This document shows, one piece after another, positions 50,212 through 58,544 of a stretch of DNA of 64,000 nt (positions are counted from its first letter, which is position 1; every line of letters begins with the position of its first letter). The notes under the pieces were generated by a model. The model searched no databases and was not told the DNA's origin. It worked only from the letters and a program-made list of their open reading frames with translations. The stretch comes from Kribbella sp. CA-293567 (GTDB lineage: Bacteria; Actinomycetota; Actinomycetes; Propionibacteriales; Kribbellaceae). The position numbers were made by a program, and so were the translations under genes. The stretch is from the NCBI RefSeq assembly GCF_027627575.1, contig NZ_CP114065.1, positions 5,766,001 to 5,830,000 on the forward strand, written 5' to 3'.

Positions 50212-51651
50212 ATGAGTTCTGCTCCAGCCCAGATCGCCGTCACCGGACTCGCGGTGATGGGCCGCAACCTGGCCCGCAACCTCGCTCGCAACGGTTTCCG
50301 GGTCGCCGTCCACAACCGGTCCCAGGGCCGCACCGACGCGCTGATCAAGGAGTTCGGCCACGAGGGCGAGTTCACCCCGGCCACCGAGCTGGCCGAGCTG
50401 GTCGCCGCGCTGGAGCAGCCGCGCAAGATCATCGTGATGGTCAAGGCCGGTGAGCCGACCGACGCCGTGATCGACGAACTGGTCCCGCTGCTGGACGAGG
50501 GCGACATCGTCATCGACGCCGGCAACGCGCACTTCGCCGACACCCGCCGCCGCGAGGACGCGCTGAAGGCCAAGGGCCTGCACTTCGTCGGCGCCGGCGT
50601 CTCGGGCGGCGAGGAGGGCGCGCTGAACGGTCCGAGCATCATGCCGGGCGGTTCGGCGGAGTCGTACGAGTCGCTCGGCCCGATCCTGACCAAGATCTCC
50701 GCGCACGTGAACGGCGAGCCGTGCTGCGTGCACGTCGGTCCGGACGGCGCCGGTCACTTCGTGAAGATGCTGCACAACGGCATCGAGTACGCCGACATGC
50801 AGCTGATCGCCGAGGCCTACGACCTGCTGCGCAGCGTGCTGGGGCTGAGCGCGCCGGAGATCGCCGAGGTGTTCCGGGAGTGGAACACCGGCGACCTGGA
50901 GTCGTTCCTGATCGAGATCACCGCGGAGGTGCTGAGCCAGGTCGACGAGTCGACCGGCGGGCCGTTCGTGGACATCGTGCTCGACCAGGCGGAGCAGAAG
51001 GGCACCGGCCGCTGGACCGTGCAGGTCGCGCTCGACCTGGGCATCCCGGTGAGCGGGATGGCCGAGGCCGTGTTCGCGCGGTCCCTGTCGGGCGACTCGG
51101 TGCGGCGGAAGGCTGCGGCCGGCGTACTGGCCGGGCCCTCCGAGGGGAAGGTCTCGGTCGACCGGGACGCGTTCATCGAGGACGTGCGGCACGCGCTCTA
51201 CTCGTCGAAGCTGGTCGCCTACGCGCAGGGCTTCGACGCGATCCGGGCCGCCAGCGACCAGTACGGGTGGAACATCGACCTGGGCGCGATGGCGACGATC
51301 TGGCGCGGCGGATGCATCATCCGGGCGCGCTTCCTGGATCGCATCAAGGAGGCGTACGACCGTGACGCCGCGCTGCCGTCGCTGCTGGTCGACGACTACT
51401 TCAAGGAGGCCGTCGTGAACGGCCAGGACGCCTGGCGTCGCGTGGTCGCGACGGCGGCCACGGCCGGCGTACCGGCTCCTGGGTTCTCTGCCGCGCTGTC
51501 GTACTACGACGGGCTGCGGGCGGAGCGGCTGCCGGCTTCGTTGATCCAGGGACTGCGGGACTTGTTCGGGGCGCACACGTACCAGCGGACGGACCGCGAG
51601 GGTTCCTTCCACCTCGACTGGTCGGGAGATCGCAAGGAGCACTCTGCGTGA
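50212..51651 (+). CDS. gnd: 6-phosphogluconate dehydrogenase, decarboxylating
   Basis: 479 residues. GLAVMGRNLARNLA is the NADP-binding GxAxMG motif, VSGGEEGALNGPSIMPGG the substrate-site motif, and HFVKMLHNGIEYADMQ contains the catalytic Lys and His. Length and C-terminal tail (THTYQRTD-like AHTYQRTDREGSFH) match the long dimeric form. Oxidises 6-phosphogluconate to ribulose 5-phosphate. Start follows AGGAGA. A stand-alone gene, not linked to zwf or opcA here. Confidence 0.95.
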   Translation: MSSAPAQIAVTGLAVMGRNLARNLARNGFRVAVHNRSQGRTDALIKEFGHEGEFTPATELAELVAALEQPRKIIVMVKAGEPTDAVIDELVPLLDEGDIVIDAGNAHFADTRRREDALKAKGLHFVGAGVSGGEEGALNGPSIMPGGSAESYESLGPILTKISAHVNGEPCCVHVGPDGAGHFVKMLHNGIEYADMQLIAEAYDLLRSVLGLSAPEIAEVFREWNTGDLESFLIEITAEVLSQVDESTGGPFVDIVLDQAEQKGTGRWTVQVALDLGIPVSGMAEAVFARSLSGDSVRRKAAAGVLAGPSEGKVSVDRDAFIEDVRHALYSSKLVAYAQGFDAIRAASDQYGWNIDLGAMATIWRGGCIIRARFLDRIKEAYDRDAALPSLLVDDYFKEAVVNGQDAWRRVVATAATAGVPAPGFSAALSYYDGLRAERLPASLIQGLRDLFGAHTYQRTDREGSFHLDWSGDRKEHSA

Positions 51652-51693
51652 CGGCTCCGATCTGCTGAGCTGCGGCGCGATTGGCGCTGGGGG

Positions 51694-51708
51694 TCGAACG
51701 TATGTTCC
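51694..51708 (+). promoter_or_regulatory. LexA-like SOS box upstream of the DUF6319-like gene
   Basis: TCGAACGTATGTTCC matches the actinobacterial LexA consensus CGAAC-N4-GTTCG except for the last base. It lies 64 bp upstream of the gene at 51772. Whether LexA binds is untested. Confidence 0.55.
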
Positions 51709-51771
51709 AATAGGCTCTCAGCGCCAGCCCGCTCCGGCGGGGACACGTCACCCAGGGAGATCGCCGCAACG

Positions 51772-52290
51772 ATGACTGTAGACACTTTTGCAGCAGAAGC
51801 TCAGACCGACGCCGCCGACACTCCCGAAGCGGCGATCGACTCTCCGGCCGCGCTCCGGACCGGCACGGACACCGCCGAGGCGGCAAACACCTCCGCGCCG
51901 GTGACCGACGCGCCGGTCGACGGCCCGGCTGCCGACGCCTCCGACGACGCTTCCGCTGACGCCGCCCCGGTGGCCGAGAAGCCGAAGAAGGCTCCCGCCA
52001 AGAAGGCCGCGCCGAAGAAGACCAAGACGCTCGAGCTCACCCTGACCGTCACCGGCACCGCCGACGGCGAGTGGAAAGCCGAGCTCAAGCAAGGCAACAG
52101 CTACATCGCGAAGAACCTCCTGGTCGCCGCGGCCGCTGTCTCCCGCGCCGCCAAAGAGCTGCACGAGGACCTCTCCGGCCCGATCGACGAGGTCATCGAC
52201 GCCGCCCGCGAGCAGCAAGCCGCGAAGGTCGCCGCCCTCGAGGCCGAGCTCGAAGCAGCCCGCAAGGCCCTCGCCGAGCTCGACGACTAG
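51772..52290 (+). CDS. DUF6319-like protein (Ala/Asp-rich N-terminus, Lys-rich linker)
   Basis: 172 residues in three parts. The first 65 are acidic and Ala-rich, about 65-85 is a Lys/Ala/Pro-rich linker (PKKAPAKKAAPKKTK), then a small beta-strand plus helix region (LELTLTVTGTADGEWKAELKQGNSY) and a C-terminal coiled coil (about 140-172). It resembles proteins annotated DUF6319 in actinobacteria; role unknown. The linker is histone-tail-like and might contact DNA. GGGAGATCG is a plausible ribosome site. A LexA-like box lies upstream. Confidence 0.65.
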   Translation: MTVDTFAAEAQTDAADTPEAAIDSPAALRTGTDTAEAANTSAPVTDAPVDGPAADASDDASADAAPVAEKPKKAPAKKAAPKKTKTLELTLTVTGTADGEWKAELKQGNSYIAKNLLVAAAAVSRAAKELHEDLSGPIDEVIDAAREQQAAKVAALEAELEAARKALAELDD

Positions 52291-52333
52291 TCCCACCAGC
52301 CTGCTGCCGGCTCATCCCCGGCAGCACCACCCC

Positions 52334-52366
52334 GCGCACCCCCGGGCTCGCCCCCGGGGGGTGCGC
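52334..52366. terminator. Strong GC hairpin after the DUF6319-like gene
   Basis: GCGCACCCCC (52334-52343) and GGGGGTGCGC (52357-52366) pair perfectly around a short GC-rich loop, 44 bp beyond the stop codon at 52290. Probably the terminator of that gene. Confidence 0.7.
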
Positions 52367-52823
52367 TGGGTACTGGCAGTTGCTTCACGCCTGCGCCTTC
52401 GCGCTCGCTCTCGCTCTCGCTGGAGCCCCCGAGTCCGACTTGCAGATCGACGCGGTTCAGCCCCTTCGTAGCCTGCTTCGTGAAACGAAGCGGTTGGCCC
52501 TCCGGTGATGCGGCGGGGAAGTGTGGTTCTGCAGTTGTGGAGTGTGGTTCTGCAGTTGTGAAGTGTGATCGTGCGGTTGTCCTGCACGAATCCCAAGCAC
52601 GCCCGACGATCGGCAACTTCCCTTTGGTGATCGATGGGTGGTTTCCCCGAAGTACCGCACCCGAGGCGTCCGGTGCGGTGGTCCGGGGAAGGTGGTGAGG
52701 TGGCGCCGGATCGGTGGCCCGTGGTCGATCCGCGGCCCCACCGATCCGGCGCACCGACCGACCTACTCGACGACTTCTGCCCGACGAAGAAGTGCTAACT
52801 TGCGAGGCCTCAGCCGGTGAACG
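52367..52823. other. Gene-free, hairpin-rich intergenic stretch
   Basis: No convincing gene: the open frames here have unlike codon use and read His/Gln/Arg repeats. It contains a hairpin with arms GCTTCGT/ACGAAGC (52476-52492) and a 21-bp tandem repeat (52520-52580). Then come a long inverted repeat with arms TTCCCCG/CGGGGAA and ACCGCACC/GGTGCGGT (52643-52690) and a perfect 15-bp inverted repeat (52703-52717 with 52738-52752). Confidence 0.6.
52520..52580 (+). repeat. 21-bp tandem repeat, three copies (last degenerate)
   Basis: The unit at 52520-52540 (beginning AGTGTGGTTCTGCAGTTGTG) is repeated at 52541-52561 with one base changed, then again at 52562-52580 in a degraded form. Each unit holds CTGCAG. 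No gene explains it. Confidence 0.8.
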
Positions 52824-53885
52824 TCAGCAGCGTTCGCGCGGACGGAGCCCTCTTCCTGTCTCGGTCAGGAAGGTCGCCTCGCCTGCTTTGATGTCCCACT
52901 CCGTCAGTGTCACCTTGTACCAGAGTGGAGTGGTGGGATCGGTCGTGTCGCTGAGCACGACCCACTGGTTCAGATCGAGACGGATGCTGCAGGTCTGGCG
53001 TCCGGGGTACAACAGCCACAGATCCACGGTGTCGTGATCGATTGCCTCGAATCTGCCGTTCACGTCCCAGGCGATGTGCCAGGCACCGAGCAACTGACCC
53101 AGGTCACCGACCTTGAGGGTTTTCACAGTGCCCGGCTTCGAGGGCGGCCATTGTGTATCAGATGGGGTGGTGCCCGGTTTGCCTCCACCGGCGCCGTCCG
53201 CGCTTCTCGCCGAGAGGTTGCCGACGATCAGCACGGCGATGACCAGCAAGTAGATCCCGACGGCCGCCAGGCAGGACGGGATGCGGGTCTTGGGGTGGCG
53301 GTACCAGTGAAACCAGGTCAGGCCAACGACGCCGGCCATCACCAACAGAAGCGCGCTGGCTACGACTTGGGCCCAGATCGCGGCCGTTGCCTGCACGATC
53401 GCGGGCAAGGTGGTGGCGACCGGGATCGCGATGGCCAGCAGCGGTGGTAGCCATCCCGGGTGCGGAGGGTTCTGCTGAGCGGCAACCTGGCCCCGGTCGA
53501 GCGGTTGCTGAGTCGGGGCAGCGGTCGCCGGCGAGGAACTCCACTGGGCGCACCCACGGTCGTCGAGCAGAACGCCGGCGCGGCGGAGCGCCTCCTGAAG
53601 ACGACTGACCCGTTGACGGTTGAAGTAGCCTTCCGCGTCGAAGGCTCGCTCGTCCCGAAGGCGCGCAAGAAGTTGCTCGATGATCCGGACAGCTACCGGG
53701 TCCGGAGCAACTGAGAGTGCGGCGACGATGCGGCCCGCCCTCGAGCCGGTGATGGTCGACGGATCGATGCCGACCGAGCGAAACAGAGCGTCCAGTTCGA
53801 CGTGATCGGGGCCACCGCCATCCGGCCACATCTGGGACAGCGCGGCTGCGGCCGAGGTCCCGAGCCGATGAGGCGGATGCATGTC
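52824..53885 (-). CDS. Unrecognised membrane protein with helical N-terminal domain and beta-rich C-terminal domain
   Basis: 353 residues from the ATG at 53885 (407 from 54047, whose first part looks non-coding). The N-terminal region about 15-105 is helical (VELDALFRSVGIDPSTITGSRAGRIV, FDAEGYFNRQRVSRLQEALRRAGVLLDD). It looks like a helical interaction domain, with loose likeness to N-termini of some abortive-infection-type proteins. Two or three membrane helices follow (about 145-230), then an outside beta-rich domain of about 110 residues (WHIAWDVNGRFEAIDHDTVDLWLLYPG, with a Cys). No family assigned. Lone gene beside a hairpin-rich gap. Confidence 0.6.
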   Translation of the reverse strand, partial: DMHPPHRLGTSAAAALSQMWPDGGGPDHVELDALFRSVGIDPSTITGSRAGRIVAALSVAPDPVAVRIIEQLLARLRDERAFDAEGYFNRQRVSRLQEALRRAGVLLDDRGCAQWSSSPATAAPTQQPLDRGQVAAQQNPPHPGWLPPLLAIAIPVATTLPAIVQATAAIWAQVVASALLLVMAGVVGLTWFHWYRHPKTRIPSCLAAVGIYLLVIAVLIVGNLSARSADGAGGGKPGTTPSDTQWPPSKPGTVKTLKVGDLGQLLGAWHIAWDVNGRFEAIDHDTVDLWLLYPGRQTCSIRLDLNQWVVLSDTTDPTTPLWYKVTLTEWDIKAGEATFLTETGRGLRPRERC

Positions 53886-54141
53886 GCAAGCATGCCGTAT
53901 CAGCGGGTGACGCGACTGTAACAGCAGGCCACCTCCCGTCGCCGCACCCTGCAACAAGATCAGGCTCCGATACGTTCCGGCGGCAGTGAGCTTCGTGGTG
54001 GCGAACAGGTGAAGCGCGGCTGGACGGCATGTGACCGATTTCGGCACGCCGGAGTGCTGGGCGAAGCGGGGAATTGCGTCGTACCTTGATTGCCTGGGCC
54101 GGTCCGGTTGGGCCCTGACCGCTCCGAACAGAAGAGGTCAG

Positions 54142-54678
54142 ATGAGCGCTTTCCAAGACCTGGGATCGTTGTTGCTCGTCCGTGGTGCCGATGAGCTGGA
54201 CCATGCGGGAGGCACGTTGTACGTGCACCTGCATCGGGTCGCCAAGCGGCTCAGGTCGCTCGGGGCGTCGGAGACACTGGTGCTGGCCGGGCTGGCGCAT
54301 GCGGCGTACGGGACGGATGGGTTCCCGACGCATCTGTTCGACTGGCAGCACGAGCGCTCTGTGCTGGAGGCCGTGATCGGGCCGGAGGCGGAGTTGCTGG
54401 TCTACCGGTACGGCGCGTGCGAACGCGAGACCAGCTGGCGTGACCTGGCCGAGCACACCACGATCACTGATCGCTTCACCGGTACGTCGGAGGAGTTGCC
54501 GACCGAGGAGCTGCGGGAGTTCGTCGACCTCACCATCGTCAACGAGCTCGACGTTCTGGATCACGCGCCGGATCTCAAGCCGAAGCTGCACGCCTTCCTG
54601 CAGGAGCAGATTCCGCGCTGGCAGTCACTCGCCTCCCCCGCGGTACTGGCCGACGCCAATCGCGCCCTGGCGCTCTGA
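54142..54678 (+). CDS. DUF6817-like protein
   Basis: 178 residues. DHAGGTLYVHLHRVAKRLRSLGASETLVLAGLAHAAYGTDGF resembles the DUF6817 pattern HxxGxLxxHLxxVxxxL...AGLxHxxYGT, which looks like an HD-like metal-binding helical fold with several His residues. ATG at 54142 has AAGAGGTCAG upstream; the longer frame from 54031 has no ribosome site. Function unknown. Confidence 0.7.
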   Translation: MSAFQDLGSLLLVRGADELDHAGGTLYVHLHRVAKRLRSLGASETLVLAGLAHAAYGTDGFPTHLFDWQHERSVLEAVIGPEAELLVYRYGACERETSWRDLAEHTTITDRFTGTSEELPTEELREFVDLTIVNELDVLDHAPDLKPKLHAFLQEQIPRWQSLASPAVLADANRALAL

Positions 54679-54759
54679 CCGGTCAGCCTGCACCCCCGAG
54701 TTCGGCACCAGCCATGGACAACGCTGGAAAAGGGACCGTCGTCGACGGATGATCGGGGC

Positions 54760-55173
54760 ATGGCCCGCTATGAAGTGATCGTCCGCGCCGACGTCGATCG
54801 GCGTCAGTCCACCTCCGCCTACTATTCCTCGGCCCTGCGGTCGGGCCGGCTCGACAAGGGCATGCACCTGCGGCGCGTCGAGGACCTTCCCGATGGGAAG
54901 GTCGCGCTCGTCCTGCAGCACAAGCTCAGTCCGCGGAAGCAGGACGAGGCGGCGCTGATGGCCAACCGCACCCTCGCTCAGCTCGGCATCCCGGCCACCC
55001 AGGTTCTCCGGCTCGACCTGCACCGGCTCACCCGTAAGGGGCGCACCCTGGTCCGCTCCTGGTCCGGCCCCGGCAACCCGCCCGGTCCCGGTTTCAGCGG
55101 TGACCGTGAACCCCGCAATCCGCTGCCCACTCCGCCGCGCTTGAACGCGTCGCTCGATCTTCCCGACCACTGA
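54760..55173 (+). CDS. Hypothetical protein, 137 residues
   Basis: Starts MARYEVIVRADVDRRQSTSAYY; an alpha/beta segment of about 85 residues is followed by a basic linker and a Pro/Gly-rich tail (PGNPPGPGF, PTPPRLNASL). GC-rich third positions support coding. No family recognised and no membrane segment. The ribosome site is weak, and a hairpin (55253-55295) follows. Confidence 0.55.
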   Translation: MARYEVIVRADVDRRQSTSAYYSSALRSGRLDKGMHLRRVEDLPDGKVALVLQHKLSPRKQDEAALMANRTLAQLGIPATQVLRLDLHRLTRKGRTLVRSWSGPGNPPGPGFSGDREPRNPLPTPPRLNASLDLPDH

Positions 55174-55252
55174 GGAAGGACGACACTCTCGCTCGATCAG
55201 AGCGCGCCAGCCTCCCCCCGCGGTACTTGTCAGCGGGACGGCCGGTTCACAC

Positions 55253-55295
55253 CCCCGTACGCCGATACGCCGCCGGGCGAGCTCGGCGTACGGGG
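55253..55295. terminator. Bidirectional terminator
   Basis: Perfect 13-bp arms CCCCGTACGCCGA (55253-55265) and TCGGCGTACGGGG (55283-55295). It stands between the hypothetical gene ending at 55173 and the convergent operon ending at 55305. Confidence 0.75.
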
Positions 55296-55304
55296 ATCAG
55301 CGAC

Positions 55305-56027
55305 TCAGGGAGTGAACACCTCGAACGGCGCCGCGTAGGTCGCCCCGAGGCGGGTGCCGGCGGCGCGCCCCAAACCTTCGAGGAACTCCCCGGCGTCGAA
55401 GTCCGGCCAGTTCAGCCCGTCGATATAGGCCTTATGTGCTTTCAGGGACTCGACGCCGACCTCGAACGTCTCGGTCGTGTCGACGGCATGCCTGCTGTCG
55501 GGCGAGCCGGCCGCCCACACCTGCCGTACGCCGGCCCAGCGCTCGCCGTCGTCGGGGAAGATCCACCGGTTCGCCGCGTCGCGCACGGCATCGAGCGTCG
55601 CCCTGCCGGTGTTGATGTGGTCGGCCTGGTTGAGCAGCACGTCACCGTCCCAGGTGTCGCGGAAGTTGTTGGTGATCACGATCTCCGGCTGGTGCCGCCG
55701 GATGAGGCCCGCGATCAGCCGGCGCAGCGCGACGCCGTACTCGATCGTGCCGTCGGGCTGACCGAGGAACTCGACCGCGGAGACGCCGACGATCCGCGCC
55801 GACTCGATCTGCTCGGCCTCACGCAGCGGCCCGCTCTCGGCCGGCGCGATCCCGTCGATCCCGGCCTCGCCGGAGGTCAGCAGGACGTAGACGATCTCCT
55901 TGCCCTGACCGGTCCAGCGGGCGATCGCCGCGGCCGCGCCGAACTCCAGGTCGTCGGGGTGCGCGACGACCGCCAGTGCCTTGGTCCAGTCTTCGGGCAA
56001 CGCTTCCAACGGCTCCGGTGCGGTCAT
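55305..56027 (-). CDS. PIG-L family deacetylase
   Basis: 240 residues. AVVAHPDDLEFGAAAAIARW carries the HPDD zinc motif, and ADHINTGRATLDAV supplies the third zinc ligand. PIG-L enzymes remove N-acetyl groups from GlcNAc-linked molecules (MshB, BshB types). Last gene of a three-gene operon with the lactone oxidase and the PLP-aldolase-like gene, 21 bp downstream of the oxidase. Substrate unknown. Confidence 0.88.
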   Translation of the reverse strand: MTAPEPLEALPEDWTKALAVVAHPDDLEFGAAAAIARWTGQGKEIVYVLLTSGEAGIDGIAPAESGPLREAEQIESARIVGVSAVEFLGQPDGTIEYGVALRRLIAGLIRRHQPEIVITNNFRDTWDGDVLLNQADHINTGRATLDAVRDAANRWIFPDDGERWAGVRQVWAAGSPDSRHAVDTTETFEVGVESLKAHKAYIDGLNWPDFDAGEFLEGLGRAAGTRLGATYAAPFEVFTP

Positions 56028-56048
56028 GGGAGAAGGCTACGAAAAACT

Positions 56049-57350
56049 TCAGGCCCCGAACACCTGCCGGGTATAGGGATTCGCGAACGCACGACGCGGA
56101 TCCAGCCGGTCACGGACGGCCAGGAAGTCGTCGAACCGGGGATACCTGGCCCGGAGGTCGGCGGCGCCCAGGGAATGCAGCTTCCCCCAGTGCGGCCGGC
56201 CGCCGAAGGCCCCGACGATCTGCTCGAACGCGTCGAAGTACTTGCCGTGCGCGAGCCGGTGGTACTGGTGGATCGCGATGTACCCGGTGTCTCGCCCGTA
56301 CGCCGTCGACAGCCAGACGTCGTCGGCGGCCGCCACCCGAACCTCGATCGGGAACGGCAGCCGCTCCCCCGACCGGTCGATCCACGCCTGCAGTTCACGC
56401 ACGACCTCGACCACATGCTCCCGCGGTACGGCGTACTCCGACTCGCGGAACACCACGTTCCGCTCCGAACAGAACACCTTGTACGACGAGTCGACGTACT
56501 CGCGCGCCGACAGCGCCCGCGTCGCCAACTGGTTGATCCGCGGCACCAGCGCGGGACGGCGTACCGACAGCCGGTTGGTCAGCTCGAACACCCGGTTGGA
56601 CAGCAACTCGTCGTCCACCCAGCCGCGCAGCTTGCCGACCGGAGACGCCCCCACCCCGGGCGCGACCCGGTTGTTCCGCTTGGTCAGCGCGACCTCGGTG
56701 TGCGGGAACCAGTAGAACTCGAAATGATCGTTGCCGTCGGCAAATTCATCGAAGCCGTCCAGTACGTCGCCCAGCGGCAGCGGCATCTCCTGGGCCCGGA
56801 GCAGGAAGGCCGGCACGGTCTGCAGGGTCAGCGCGGTGATCACGCCGAGCGCGCCGACCGAGACCCGGGCGGCGGCGAAGACGTCCGGGTTCTCCTCGGC
56901 CGAGCAGTTCAGCACCGAGCCGTCGGCGGTCACCAGCTCGAGCCCGACGACCTGGGTGGCGATCCCGCCCAGTTTCGCGCCGGTGCCGTGCGTCCCGGTG
57001 GAGATCGCGCCGGAAATGGTCTGCTTGTCGATGTCGCCGAGGTTCGCCATCGCCAGGTCGAACGACGCCAGGCCGGCGTTCAGCTTGGCCAGACCGGTGC
57101 CCGCGCCCAGCGTCACCCGGCCGGAGGCCTGGTCGGCGTTGGTGATCGAGGACAGCCCGTCGAGCCGGACCATCACCTGCTCGGGCACCGAGCAGCCGGT
57201 GAACGAGTGGCCGGAGCCGACCGCCTTCAGCTGCTTACCCTGCTCGGCCGCCGTCTTCACCGCCGTCGCGACCTCGTCGACCGAGGACGGCCGGAGGATC
57301 TCCACGCCGGTCGCCGACTCGGTACCGGCCCAGTTGCGCCAGGTGCTCAT
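56049..57350 (-). CDS. FAD-linked sugar-lactone oxidase (D-arabinono-1,4-lactone / L-gulonolactone oxidase family)
   Basis: 433 residues. The FAD-binding PCMH domain occupies the first 175 residues: VGSGHSFTGCSV, then GTHGTGAKLGG. The C-terminal ALO domain ends with PHWGKLH, which with GHSF typifies gulonolactone and alditol oxidases. GxGHSF has His where covalent FAD linkage occurs. Predicted to oxidise a sugar lactone or alditol with release of hydrogen peroxide. Start overlaps the stop of the upstream gene (ATGA). Confidence 0.9.
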   Translation of the reverse strand: MSTWRNWAGTESATGVEILRPSSVDEVATAVKTAAEQGKQLKAVGSGHSFTGCSVPEQVMVRLDGLSSITNADQASGRVTLGAGTGLAKLNAGLASFDLAMANLGDIDKQTISGAISTGTHGTGAKLGGIATQVVGLELVTADGSVLNCSAEENPDVFAAARVSVGALGVITALTLQTVPAFLLRAQEMPLPLGDVLDGFDEFADGNDHFEFYWFPHTEVALTKRNNRVAPGVGASPVGKLRGWVDDELLSNRVFELTNRLSVRRPALVPRINQLATRALSAREYVDSSYKVFCSERNVVFRESEYAVPREHVVEVVRELQAWIDRSGERLPFPIEVRVAAADDVWLSTAYGRDTGYIAIHQYHRLAHGKYFDAFEQIVGAFGGRPHWGKLHSLGAADLRARYPRFDDFLAVRDRLDPRRAFANPYTRQVFGA

Positions 57351-58501
57351 CCGAAGTTCTTCCCCTCACCCCGGTAGCTGACGAGCTCGGTCAGCTCGTT
57401 GCCGTCGATGCCGTGCAGCACGTCGAACCGCTCCAGCATCTCGCCTGCCTTCGCATAGCGCATCCAGACCCGGTCACCGATCTTGAGCCCGCGTGCGGCC
57501 TCACCCGAGACAGGCGTCTGAACCTCACCCGCGCCTTCGGTGCCGAGCAACTTGAGCCCGAACGGCCAGCTCGGCAACGGCAGCCGGGACTTCTTGGCCG
57601 GTCCGGAGGCGACGTACCCGCCACCGAACAGCGTCGCGATCCGCGGCGTCGGACGACGGACGACGCCGAGCGCGTAGGCGACCGCCGGCTCCGGCTGGAA
57701 GACGTCGTACTTGTCGAAGAGAGTCGGGCCGTAGAGCCCGGAGCCCGCGGTGACTTCGGTCACCGCCGGGTCGGCACTGCTGACCTCGATACTGCCAGTG
57801 CCACCAGAGTTCACCAGTCGCAGCGGCGCGACCTGCTTGACCGCGTCGACGACCAGGCCGCGCCGCTCGGACAGTTCGTCGGCCGACAGCTTCTTGACCA
57901 GCCGGACCGCGGGCGAGGTGTCGGGCAGGCCGGCGATCTGCGCCTCGTAGAACATCACGCCGACCAGCTCGAAGGCGTCGTCGGCGACCACCCGGCGGGC
58001 CAGATCCATCACCTGCTCCGGCGTCCGCAGCGGTGACCGGCGGACGCCGAGATGCTGACCGAGGATCCGCAGCGACGCGTCGATGTCCAGGCAGACCTGG
58101 ATCCGCTCACCGCCGCCGGTGGCGGCCTTGACGAAGGCGAGCTGCTCGAAGTCGTCGATCATCAGCGTGATCCGGGACGCGAGCTCGCCGTCGCCGGCCA
58201 GCTCCTTCAGCGCCGCCCGGTGCACGGTCGGATAGCCCATCAGGATGTCGTCGACGCCGTTGCGCGCCAGCCAGATTGCCTCCGGCAGCGAATAGCTCAT
58301 CACGCCGTGAAATCCGGGCAGGTCGAGTGCGGCTCTGATCAGCGCGCGGCAACGGACCGACTTGGAGGCCACCCGGATCGGCGTACCGGCGGCGCGCCGG
58401 ACCAGGTCGTCGGCGTTGCGGCGGAACGCGGCCAGGTCGATCACCGCGTACGGCGGTTCCAGCTCGGCCGTCAGCCGCTCGTACCTGTCGAAGTCACCCA
58501 T
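57347..58501 (-). CDS. PLP-dependent amino acid deaminase/aldolase (alanine-racemase-fold, D-threonine-aldolase-like)
   Basis: 384 residues. VASKSVRCRALIRAAL has the PLP Lys at the usual N-terminal barrel position (AxKxxR). GVMSYSLPEAIWLA and SGGTGSIE give the phosphate-binding region. The C-terminal domain (LLGTEGAGEVQTPV, GDRVWMRYAKAGEM) has the metal-binding His/Asp region less clear than in D-threonine aldolase. First gene of a three-gene operon with a sugar-lactone oxidase and PIG-L enzyme; overlaps the oxidase by four bases. Substrate unknown. Confidence 0.82.
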   Translation of the reverse strand: MGDFDRYERLTAELEPPYAVIDLAAFRRNADDLVRRAAGTPIRVASKSVRCRALIRAALDLPGFHGVMSYSLPEAIWLARNGVDDILMGYPTVHRAALKELAGDGELASRITLMIDDFEQLAFVKAATGGGERIQVCLDIDASLRILGQHLGVRRSPLRTPEQVMDLARRVVADDAFELVGVMFYEAQIAGLPDTSPAVRLVKKLSADELSERRGLVVDAVKQVAPLRLVNSGGTGSIEVSSADPAVTEVTAGSGLYGPTLFDKYDVFQPEPAVAYALGVVRRPTPRIATLFGGGYVASGPAKKSRLPLPSWPFGLKLLGTEGAGEVQTPVSGEAARGLKIGDRVWMRYAKAGEMLERFDVLHGIDGNELTELVSYRGEGKNFG

Positions 58502-58544
58502 GTCCGGAGTTTAGAGCCGATCAATACTGAAAGGTAGTACATCT

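Noticed and set aside
52500..52600. The 21-bp repeats as a CRISPR array
   Set aside because: The units are contiguous, without unique spacers, and no cas genes occur in the window.
52287..52754. Minus-strand open frames in the hairpin-rich gap
   Set aside because: Products are His/Gln/Arg repeats created by the 21-bp tandem repeat and GC bias, with no ribosome site or domain.
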